Shown here one piece after another: positions 1-11,700 of a stretch of DNA of 64,000 nt. This DNA is from Didymodactylos carnosus (Eukaryota; Rotifera; Eurotatoria; Philodinida; Philodinidae). Numbering within the stretch: position 1 is the first letter of the stretch; every line of letters begins with the position of its first letter. The stretch is from positions 17,288 to 81,287 of the forward strand of contig CAJNOQ010000077.1 in NCBI GenBank assembly GCA_905250885.1, given 5' to 3'. The notes beneath the pieces are model-generated. The model did no database searches. It saw only the letters and a list, made by a program, of their open reading frames with translations, and was not told the origin of the DNA. The position numbers were made by a program, and so were the translations under genes.

Positions 1-7
1 ATACAGA

Positions 8-380
8 TTAAGGGTACCCCCCCCCCTCTTTTTTCACCTTGTTGCCAAATGCGGAGTACATGTTCCAGCATTTTTGGGATATCTGGAGAAGGAAAGCATA
101 TTTTTTGAAACGAAAAAAAACGAACCTGAGATAGGGTTTGAAGTATCTGTGGTAAAATTTTGAGCACGATCGGACCATTTTTTCGAGGGGTCGTAATGTG
201 ACTGGATGAAAACCAGAGTTTTCTAGAAAACCCATAGAAGAACACGTCACAAAATTCTATGCAAAAATACATCGATTTTCTTTTTCGATGTTCTATCTCT
301 GTTATAAATTTCACCCCGATCCGACATCGGCGTCCCCGGTTTCCAGGAGGGTCAAAAAAGAGGGGGGGGGGTCCCCTTAA
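8..380. repeat. TTAA-flanked MITE with poly-C terminal inverted repeats
   Basis: Both ends carry TTAA (8-11 and 377-380). Inside them are inverted termini of about 23 nt, GGGTACCCCCCCCC on the left and the complement of GGGGACCCCCCCCC on the right, each followed by a CTCTTTTTT tract. TTAA target duplication is the hallmark of piggyBac-type elements. At about 365 bp with no coding capacity this looks like a non-autonomous copy. The interior phrase GTCGTAATGTGAC at about 187 recurs in the element at 60779-61262, so the two are related. The 80-codon minus-strand ORF inside is a by-product. Confidence 0.7.
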
Positions 381-382
381 TT

Positions 383-1731
383 AGGATTGTTTCGAACTTA
401 AAAAGCTATCTATAAGACACTTTTCATGTTGTAGAGAAATGTAGTCTACTTAATGATCTAGTTGTAATTTTAGATTAGTTTGTAGCTTTATTGCAATAAC
501 GTTTTGAAAATAAACGAAAAAAGGGGACCGTTAGCTGGACAAGCTATTTAGTAAACTTCTATTACATTTTAACAATGTCAGTTGAGACAGATTATTTTTC
601 GTAAAACCTGCTCTTTCGCGTCTAATTAAAAAACTTGATTGAGAAAGTTCGAGTCCGAGTCCTTCAAAAAAATCTTCAGTCCAAGTCCGAGTCCACCGAA
701 AAATCGTCCATTTCGGACTCGGACTCGAACTCGCTCAATCCTGATGATGTATATATTTTGGAAAGAACACGGCATATTAGTCTATAAGATTTATTTATGA
801 TAATATCCATTGATAAACACCGAGTCTACTTGTTTGACTTATTTATTGTCTATTAGTGAAATAAAAAAAACAAAACAATTCATTTATAAAGAAAAGAGAT
901 TTTTTCGAAGAATGGAAGTAGACCGTATGAAGAAAAAAAAAATGTTCTACTTTCACTTTTATGAATAATTATTTAATATACACTTGTTGTTTTCATATCA
1001 CAAAAAACTTGATATTGTAAGTTTTCAATAAATAAAATATGCATCTTTGTCTAAATTACTAGATACGTTATTTATCAAGGATGAAAAAGGTTGCTGCTCT
1101 TTTACTACTGTTCAAACTTGTACTAAGTAACAATGGCCTGTAACTCGCGAAACGCCCACAGAACATTCTCCTCTTTTTTTTTTATCGCCTACTTTACTCT
1201 TATATTTCAATTTTTTTTTAAAGTGTATAGAACTTCAAAAATAATAGTACAAAAAATAATAAAAATAACGATCTTTTAACAACAATAATAACATGATTTT
1301 GGAGTAAATGATAGCGAAATGATCAAACACAAGATGAACTTTATAATACATAATTGATCACTCTTTAAACTTGATTTGTTTGAAGTCGTCATCTAATTTC
1401 TATACTTATTTATATTTCAAAAAAAAAACAGGAAAAGAAATGTTCTTTTTGATACATATACTGTTTGACCTATTTATTTCGTTTTTCTCGTATGTTTCTT
1501 TTTTCATTTCTTTAATAATATATATATTTTTTTTGTTCTGTTTTAGAAGTATATATGGTTGTGCATATTTAAATATTATTACGATGAGTGTCATTAACCG
1601 ATTCGTTGCTATAAATTTATTCATTATTACCATTTAGTCAATTTTAATATTATTTATTTTCGATTTTTTTCATTTAAACAACTATTTGGTAAGCAATTCT
1701 GATTTTATTAAAGTATTAGTTTTTTTTTGTA
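383..1731. other. AT-rich stretch without a supportable gene
   Basis: Apart from a small foldback at 637-740, I see only A/T runs and short open frames rich in Phe, Ile and Lys on both strands (about 1371-1637), with no recognisable protein, splice-supported exon or codon signature. Further 3' sequence of the minus-strand NCOA gene could lie here but cannot be placed. Confidence 0.4.
637..740. repeat. Small foldback with CGAGTCCGAGTCC arms
   Basis: The left arm, ATTGAG..GTTCGAGTCCGAGTCC from about 638, is mirrored by GGACTCGGACTCGAAC..CTCAAT ending at about 739. The arms are about 25 nt with two or three mismatches. The loop contains two more GAGTCCxAGTCC copies. It is a short non-coding inverted repeat. 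Confidence 0.6.
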
Positions 1732-2321
1732 TTGCATATATGCACAATAGCGCCTTTTATTTTCGAATGTTTTTTCAAACAGATATCCGATCAACTAGAT
1801 ACAGATACGAAAATGAAAATCTTCTTTAGTTCAAGTTACATTGATATACTGGTAAAGAGGATACGGGAAAGAAGAGAGAATTTTGTAGACTCTTTTTCTG
1901 TCTCTTCACATCTATTAGCAAATGTTTTTAATCAAAAAAATGTCATTATTAATAATTTTGATAGAATTATTATAATAAATGCCTTTTCTTCAGTTGAGAT
2001 GGCCTTGTTATTGAAAAAGCGTATCCTCTCTATTCGTCTCTAATTGTTCTCTCTCTCTCAATTCGTTTCATTTTTTTAAATACTTATGCTGCATCTGTTC
2101 ATTCACATATTTATGATTTTATTGATCTGTTACGTCAAGAATCTGTCTTTCAACGCCATCAAGCAGAAGAATTTGAAGTTCAAACTCATCAACAGAAAAA
2201 AATTTACAATGAAATTGATAAAAAATTGAAACGTTTACTTGATAGTCATGAAAAAGAGGAATTAACAAATCTACAATTAGTCATAAAATGCGGAAGAACA
2301 GTAAAAGTTCGTATGGAATAA
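1732..2321 (+). pseudogene. Unrecognised plus-strand coding remnant, apparently frameshifted
   Basis: Two open frames abut in different phases. The first (about 1732-2043) encodes a charged stretch including the motif VKRIRERREN. The second (from about 2000 to TAA 2319-2321) reads DFIDLLRQES, then a Glu/Lys/Gln-rich helical segment ending KCGRTVKVRME. They join well if one base is lost or gained near the A-run at about 2013-2018, where KK would run on into AYPLYSS. I see no convincing intron covering the switch. A possible splice acceptor (TTTTTTCAAACAG) ends at about 1783, so the first segment may start there. I do not recognise the family. It could be a decayed gene, a gene with a sequencing indel, or two exons of something larger. 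Confidence 0.3.
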
Positions 2322-2749
2322 AGACATTGTATTAATAATGTTTTTTATTTTCGTTTCTGGAAGTTAAGTTAAACGTAAGAGAACTTATGCAAAATAAGTA
2401 TTTTAAAAATGGGAATTGAGAATAAAAAAGGTGAGACGACTTCTGAGAAAAAAAATTTGTGATATGAATGGAAAGTAAATCTTGAAGAAGTAGTTACGAA
2501 CTTTTTTTGATAAAAGTCATCTCATGTTTTTCATCATTATTATTAACTTTCAAAATGAAAAGGTAAAAACCGTGACTATTTAACTTTAATATGACGTCAC
2601 TCTTGTTTCGATTCAATTTATGGACGTAATGAAAAGAATTTTATAAGAAAATATATTAGGTATAGAAATCAGTAAAGGAAGATAAACACCTGCACATATC
2701 GCACAAATCTATGCCAACAAGGAAGTATATTTTGTTAAATATTAAATAC
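2322..2749. other. AT-rich spacer downstream of NCOA
   Basis: I see no ORF, repeat or RNA gene here. It lies between the plus-strand remnant and the tentative last exon of the minus-strand coactivator gene and probably contains that gene's 3' UTR, which is inference. Confidence 0.3.
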
Positions 2750-5700
2750 TTATGATAAATAGTAATCTACGCGTACAAAAAGTAAATCAATAGATGAGTC
2801 ATTTCTCTAGTCAATAGATTCAAAAACTATTTTATTTCTAGTTTAGTAAAAAAATAGTATCATACCTGATGAATCTGCGATTGTTGTGATTGTGATAGAG
2901 AATTGTTTTGATTTAGAAATGTTTCATCGTGATTAAGCATGTTTAATGCATCTAGTGGATTTGAAAACGTATTTGACGTTTGCTGTTGTTGAATTTGAAT
3001 GGTAGAAGATGACTGAGATGTGGACGGCGAGCCTCGTGAATGTGGTATATGGACAAAATCTGGTGTACCGACACTAAGACCCGGTAATTGTGGAGACATG
3101 TTTGACATCGGATCATTAGAATTAAATGAATTATTTAAACCTGTAAGAAAAGAAGTAAGTATTAAAAATGATGAATCTGTTAAAAATCTATCATACATCG
3201 TATGCAAAGCAAAAGAAAATCTAGTCTTATTCATAGCTAATAGAAAGAAATCATTTTAAATAATAAAACGTTTAAAGTCAGCCGCACTCAGCCGAAGAAA
3301 TAATGCTCGATCCATTCAATGATAAACAGCAAAAACATGAAATTTTTTTGCGTAATTAATAAGTAATTGTTTCGGAATTTACTACCTAAAACTTAGTATA
3401 AAACATGCAGAGAATAGCTTCCTTAATTTTTATCTTCTAATGATGATACTGTTCACATAGCACTCCAACACAGTGGGCATCCAGGCGGACATTTTGGAAA
3501 AAATTGAAAGTACACTTTTGCTAGATTTCTATAGGGTCCTATATACTTCGATTAATGGCCTATTTAATCATGTAAAAGTTTTCGTTCCATGTGCACACTT
3601 TCTAGGAAAAATCCAAGACGGAAAGTCGCCCGTGTTTTAACTCTCTTTTTGAAAAATCAATTCTTTCGTTCGAGTCAATCGATGCAAATTCGGTTATCTG
3701 GCATATTCTAGATCAAAAAGCTGTGAGCTATCTTTTGGTAACAAGGTTTTCAATTTTGCCCCGAAAGGAACTTGATAAAAACAGCAGTTTTGCGAAGGAA
3801 TTAGCCTCCAGGCGAGGGAAATCGAACGACTTGATTGATTCGAAAACAATTAAGTCGCTCAATTTTCGTGGGTCGCTGAACGACTTCAAACTACACCAAA
3901 ATGTTCGTCAAGATGTGCTGTATCTATAATACATACACAAAAATGCATAACTTTTCCCACACGTAGTTATGGGTTTTGCAGGCTTTTGCGGTAAAATCTA
4001 CTTTTCTCAGCTCAGGAACACTTTTATTAAAAATAATAAGATATTGGAATCAACGCGTAAAACTGCATCGAATGATGTATAATTTGTTAGTTTTACAAAT
4101 AAAAAATTTTTTGACGAAATTCAGGACAAGGGATTTTTTATCGAAAAGACCTTTTTTTTGAATTCGACTTTTTTTTACTTTTATTAATATCTGACATATA
4201 ATAAGACAATATTATGCGAAAATAATCATTTTTTAACTTAAAAACGAGATGTCCGCCTGTTCTATGGGAAAATGCCCACTGTGTCCCAGGATACAGAACA
4301 TATCATTAGCAAATCAAAGGTATATTATTTACCCTCACTGTAATAGTAAAACTTATCTGTCGGTATTTGTATTTGATCTGTTCTAATTTACTTCTTTTCT
4401 TATTATAACAAAACTTAAAAACTGAATTAATTGAAGTTCTTACAGAGTAATTTATTCTTTATACACGACATCTACCTCGTGAAATAGTATGTGAGAGAAG
4501 TGGGTAAATACCTGTTGGTGTTACTGATGGCATACGCTGTTGACTGCCTCTAGATGATCGATCGTAAACACAAGCAGAATTGGATTTGGATCCAATCTAA
4601 AAAATAAATAAAGCAATTATTTATTGATCAAATTATTGAAGTAACCGATATTTTCGTCGCTTTTATAAAACTCATACACGTTTCATGTAAGACCATTCTT
4701 TACTCAGCCCACAAAATACTATACTATATAGATTTTTATGCAGTAAAGATGCTTACATTTGGCAATACAACATTCATTGACATATGTAACTGAACATTAT
4801 GTTGAGGATTATTCCACTGCTGTTGTTGTTGATCCATTTGCATTTGTGACTGTTGCTGTTGATGTTGTTGTTGTTGCATAAACGTTTGATGAGCCATAAA
4901 ATTATTTTGAGTTTGTGATGATCGCTGTTGACTGTTATTAGACGGTGTTTGTTGAAACATCATATTCGGTCCAACAACTTGATTTGGTGGTAGAAATTGA
5001 CTAGGTATATTGTTATATGGTACCGATGAAGAATAAGAAATGTGTGATGTTCTATTAGGATTATGGTGATAAAACGGATTAGTTTGTGATGGCAATTGCT
5101 GTTGCTGTTGTTGATGATGATGTTGAACATGTGATGGTCTCATGGAAATATTTGGATAACCACCAATTATGCCGTCGATTGATGTTTGACGATTCAGATG
5201 TTGTTGAGGCTGTTGTGATGGTAAGAAAGTATTCGATAACGGCGACAGTGATATGTTTGGCACCGAACCACTATCCAATGATAATCCATCATCGACTAAA
5301 AATGTGTTGTTCTACAAGAAGAGATTAATTGTATGAAGACACATTAGATATACCCCTGCGGTTTACCTACCATTTGAGGATACTGGTATGTTCCTGTTGA
5401 AGGTGGTAGTTGAGTAGAGAAGGACTGTTGTTGTTGTTGTTGTTGTGGTCGAAATTTTGTTTGCATTTCTTCCAATCCATTTCTTGACGAAGCTGACGGA
5501 GCAATACGATTTCTTGGCATTTCATTTGAAAAAGAAGGATCACCGGTTAATGCACCTTGAAAACAAAAGATTCTTTTTTTTATTTTATTTTCTATGTATA
5601 TTTTTATCTGCTTTTTCTTAAAAATACAACTAAACATACTGAAATTATTATTCTCCATCAGCAAACAATCAATAACACTGGACGAAGAAGATAAAGATCT

Positions 5701-8700
5701 TGTTGTAGATGAAGATGTTGAACCTAGAAATAAATGAAAAATGAAATATCAGAACGTATGTACGTTGAATATACTAACCAAAATTTGGCATAGGAAACGT
5801 AGTATCAATCAAACTTTTAGCTATTTCATTAATTGCTTTCTGCTCGTTTACATCTTTTATTGTAATCAGATCACTATTGGTATTGCTCACAGATGACAAT
5901 AATAATGGATCAGCATCTAATACACTAGACGAATTTTGTAAAAGAAAATCAATAGCAGTTGAATCATTTAAACACTAAAATGATAAAAATAAAAGACAAT
6001 GTAATATTAATATCATAAAAAGAAATGAAACATCGGTACGTTTCGGTAAAGAGTAAGATAAATACCTTTGCTATTAAGCTATTAATAAACTGGAAGAGAG
6101 ACCGTAAGCTACGTATTTAAGATATTTTATATTTACATTCTATTTAAACATGGAAAGATGAATGTCTAAACTATGCGGACAAAATTTAGCAACGTAAAAA
6201 GAATCTAGTAAAAGTGAAAAGGATTTGTACGACGTAACGTTTTTGTTAGTTTAAATACGTCAAGATGACAGTTTGAGAAAATATCAATTCACTCAAAAAC
6301 ACTAAAGAACATTTTGTGAAAACTTGAAACAATAGGCAAAGTTCATTTACATAAAAAGAGTACTTTGTCTCAGTTTTTCTCTTCCATTTATTAGATGAGT
6401 TTTCTGCGTAGTGCATGTGCATGCACTTCTCTCTTTTTTTATGACTTATTTAATTTTTATTGATTTAGAATAATGAATGAAATTCTTTTAACTAAAAAAA
6501 TTGATTAAAACCAAATATATTTTTTGGTGTAATATTATGGGTCATTGTCTGTAAGAATTGCCAAGATTGGGAAGTTGATGATCTCAGAATTGAATGTATT
6601 TCTTACCAGATGATTACGAGTCCCAAAACCAGAGTCAAAACTTTTCAAGTCCTTTAGTTTTTGAGTTATGGTAGTAGAAAGTTGCTCCTCTTTATGCATT
6701 AAGCAAAAATATGAAAAGTAGTTTGAACAGCCTGTTTTGTCGAACTCGACGGGCTGAACATTTTTGCTGTCGGATGCGGATCATAATAATGTAAAATGAC
6801 TTAGCTAGATGTCAGTTGAAGGGTATTTTTTGCATTTTTAAACTTTTATTTTAGTCTACTTTTTTCTCGCTAAAACTTCAAATAGAAATTAGAATAAGCA
6901 AGTTTGCTGTATTTTTCATTACAGTGAAGTTTAAAAAATTCATAACTCACGAGGGAACATCCCAACTGATAAACGATTTTGATCGAAATCTAGTGGGTTA
7001 TATGTTACCGACCATGGGGGTTCCCCTCAGCCCTTCAAAGATCCGTTTTTCTGAAAAACCAGTTTTTTAGAAACTCTGAAAAATACCCAAAACCTTTCTT
7101 CATGAGGTATGATTGTAGCCAGAAAATTTCTGATTAAAATGAGACATCTCCCAGCCCAAGACGACCTTTCTTTGCAAAGTTATAGAATTTACAGCAAAAG
7201 CCCTGAATTAATTTCTTTTTATTTTTGTAACTTTGAGCGAATGAACATTTAGGGCTTTTCTTGTAAATTCTAAAACTTTGAAAAGAAAGGTCGGAAGCAA
7301 TAACAACCCAAATCCTTTTGGACTTTTTACTAAGGTACTACACAGTATCTATCGGCAAAAGATCGTTGAAATCGACTATGGGCTTCTGAAGACGTTCCCT
7401 CGTAAGCCGTTTTACATTATTATGATCCGCATCCGACAGAAAAAATATTCAGCCCGTCGAATTCGACAAAACAGGCTGTTTAAAATATTTTTAAAATGCT
7501 TTTAATATTTTTGCTAAATGCATAAAGAGGAGCAATTTTCTACTACCGTAACTCAACAACCGAAGGACTTGAAAAGCTTTGACACCGGTTTTGGGACTCG
7601 TAGTCATGCATTCAATTCTGAGATCATCAGCTTCCTAATCTTGGTAATTCTTACAGACAATGGCTCTTATTATTATTACCTCTAAGAAATCATTATTATC
7701 GAATAGAGAACTAAATTCATTATTTGAACTTGATGTAATGTTGTTGTTGTTGTTGTTGTTTGCTGTGGTTGTAGTGGTGGAAGTTATGGTAGTGGTGGTT
7801 GTGATAACTGGAAATAGATCGTTCATTATACTATTGATCTTATTCTGTTGACTATAATTATTAGTATTGTTATTATTATTATTATTCATTGATTGTTTTG
7901 AGATTGATGTTTTTTGTAAAAAATTAAAATCATTTTGGTTGTGTGATGTACTTAATAACAATGCTAAACAATCATCGTTTGAAGTTGTTGTTGCTGTTCT
8001 TGTTGTTGTCACAGACGGCGTATAATGAAATAAACTTTCACTATTATTATTATTATTATTCATCGTTGTCGTTATTATTGTATTTTGATTACTATTCGAT
8101 GTGCTAGATGAAGCTGTCAACGGTAATGTTTGTAAGAAACATAAATCTGGTGCTTCAAGATTCTGCAATAGTTCATACAATGGTTCATCTTTCTTGCTGA
8201 TTGTTGCAGATGTCCCTGCAGGCGTATGTGGAGTTTTTATTAGAGAACGTAATATATTTGATGATGAATTTGTAGTCGATGACTGACCACGAGCTGATGT
8301 GGATAACTGAGTATTTATATTATCATAATCATATCTGTCCGATTCCGTTGCTAAATGTTCAGACTAAACAGAAAAAAACAAAATAGACTTACAGTAGTTT
8401 TTTACACATCAATTACAACTTGTACTACAAATTCTATTTACCTTATTCCTTGCCAATGTTGTTTTATCTGGATGTTGTTGTTGTTGTTGCTGCTCTTTAT
8501 ATTCTGTTTTTATAACCACTTGCTTATCATCAGTAAGTAATTGTGGTAGAAGTTTCTGTTGTTTCCGTCCCGATGCTGCATCTTCATGTTCCAACGAACG
8601 TTTTAATGGTTGTTTTAAACTTGTACGTTGTTTTTGTGATATTGATTGATGAGAATCATGTTGAAATGAATCGGATAATAATGATTCTAACGATGGACTG

Positions 8701-11700
8701 GCTAATGTATCTGATATAACTGAATCGGGTGCTTCATTTGTTGTTGTCGATACAATATCTTGGATGTCGCTTAAAGATGAATTATTATCATCCAATCTTG
8801 GCTAAACAACAGAAATAATATGAATTAAAAATTAGACAATTATATAACATAAATATACTTCTTTTTTTATTGTTGAATTAGACGTCGGCGATGCTACAAC
8901 GGCTCGCTGATGATGGTCATGTGTTTGAGGATTACGTCGTTGGTTTTTGTTCATGGAAACGGCATTTTCATCTAAATGGCACACTGATGTTTGACTTCTC
9001 AGGTTCGGACAAGATAATGAGAAAATTGTTAAACCCTTACCATTTCCATGTCCATTTCCATTGCTATTTGCTTTATATCTTGATCCATAAACAAATGGTG
9101 CTTCGACAACCACTTTTTGTGGTCGAACTTCATCATTGAGCAATGTCTAAAGAAAACATAAGCAAAATACATTAGTAAAAACTGAAATAAACTAATACTG
9201 GCGATGAAATAATTCTTGATACATCACTTTAGGAAAACTTTATCAGTCAGTTAAATACCTTCATAATTCTATAGAGATGCCAATTTATCTTTCATCTGTA
9301 CATGTTTTTATCTTTAAAACTTTGTTCGATAATGACGAAATAAATGATGATGGAAGAAATGAGAATGTTCAGCTATCGCCAAAATATTATCTTTCTAAAG
9401 TATCCTTGATATATTTTGGACATTTAATCTATTTTGGCATGGAAAAAAACTTTTACTCTATCAAATTTTGGATGATGTCACTGTATTTCTCTAGTCCGTT
9501 TTGAATAAGAGAAAAGTTTCTCACATTTTTGATAACTGTAAAAATAATTTTTCTTTTGTTGAATACTATATCTTCTCGCACTCAAGAATAATGAGGAAAA
9601 ACCTGAAATGCACACAGTTGAATTGCTCTCATGTTTTCTTCAGAAAATAAGTCGTTAATATCGATTAAATATAAGTAAAGGATAGAAATGAACAATATTT
9701 TATTAACGTTTAATCAAAGAGAACAGAGGAAAGAATGTTACTTTTTCGCGTTTAAAGGTATGATTCAAAAGGATACAATCCTTCCTGTTGATTATGATAA
9801 ACTACAGATTGAGAAGCAAAAGAAAGCGGCTCGATGCTCTGGGATGTTTGACGTTAAAAATACTTTTTAATCGTTAACTACTAAAATTGCTTGAGGCAAG
9901 CAAGAATACAGCAAATCGAGAGAAAGATGAAAAGTTTCCATAGTCCTTCTATATGATGTCATAACTTTCACAATATGATCACAGCTTTCACCAGCGTTGA
10001 TGATTGAAGACTATACAAATAGAAGGGCTTTTTTTTAAACTGAACATGATACTTGGCTTTGCAAAGGTAAAAACGGGAAACCGGTATCTAAACTTACGCG
10101 GAGAAAAACGTCATTTCGATCTTTCCTTATTGGCTTTGAGCCAGTTATGTTATCATCATTGGCGTTTGGTTCCGTTTTAATTGTTTGTGATACTTTAGCA
10201 CCAGATATCGATGATGTTGTTGAAGCAGGCGACGATGATGATGACTCGTTATTTATATTTAATTGAGAAGAAGTATTAGTTAATGTTGATGGTGTTGTTG
10301 TGACAGTCGTCGATTTTTTTGCCAGTATTTGTTTTAGTAATGCATCAGAATTATTTAATGAACTAAATATATTTCCACTATGATATCGTCGACGCTTGGT
10401 TCCTGCACTTAGCGTCTCCTGTGGCGATGTCTGAGTAGTGGTTGTTGGACTTTCAGCTTGAAGTAATTCATCGATTGTTATATTCTGTTTTCCTGAACAT
10501 GATGATGGCGTTATATTGTTACTGGGCGATTTATGATAATGAATTGTACTCGACTGTGGACTGGATGGTACAGAGTTAGTAGAATTTGGTGACGAAGGAA
10601 TATTTCTTTCGCCTAATAATTGCCTTAAACGCATCGAGTGACGTTGTCCACTGGAACAGCTGATAGGCATTGTACTGTGGTTTGAGGTCGAAGTGGTTGT
10701 GGATGTATACACATCCGTTGTATGCAAATACGAATCATTTGTTGGGATTGTTAATGGTGAACTCGTACTAGTTAACGTTGAAGGAGAAGGACAAGATAAA
10801 GATGAGTTTAACGAAGAAGTCACTGTTATGTTCGATGGCGAAGGTGATGCAAAAATAGATGTAGATGTGGCAGTAGTAGATAATGATGTCTTAAGCAGTA
10901 AGTCGAATGTCACAGGTGAATGCACTGAAATCGAATAAACAATTTGTTTATTATATAGAAGAAGACAAGAAATGATACTCTCTTTCATTTTAACTAAACT
11001 ATGAGCAGGTTAAGAAAAGTATCAAGATTTTTACCAGATGGTATGTTTGAACTGTCATTGGATGGACGAGTCATACGTTTTCCACCAAATTCAACGCTAT
11101 TTGTTGAAGATACACCTACAAAATAGTTAAAATATTGAATCGTTAAACACAAGCTATTGTTATGTAGGAACAAAGTTCACTTACTATCGAGTGTTCTCGA
11201 TCCAAGTACTCGTGCTAATGATGAAAATGAAGATTGTGATTGAGGTGTTGTTGGTGATGAAAGAGCATTTGGTGATTGTTTCTGTTCATTAATATTTAGT
11301 AATGGTGTTGGTGTGGTGGCCATTGATAATTCTTGACGCTGTTGCTGCAGTGAGTTTTGAACTTCAATTAAATTTCCTAATGTATGCTGTAAATATTGTT
11401 GATTCGACGACGATGATAATAGATTTGTGACAGTATTTTGATGCACACCAAGCATCGTTAATGCTAAAGAAAACGATATCAATTACGATGCTATGCTAAT
11501 CTGTAATTAAGATTGATACCAACCAAACTGAGTGCCAATGGGCTGTTGTCGTTTTTGAATTTGAATTTGTTGCTGTTGTTGTTCTATTCGTTTTTGTTGT
11601 TGTGTTTGTTTGGCAAGTTCATGTGTTGAACTGATGATAGATTTCATTAAACGCGTACTTGCATTTCCATGTAAATCATTTGAATTTTCAATTAAACTAA

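Noticed and set aside
3723-4161. Two plus-strand ORFs in the NCOA intron.
   Set aside because: Both fall inside the TIR element 3468-4284 and show no protein family features.
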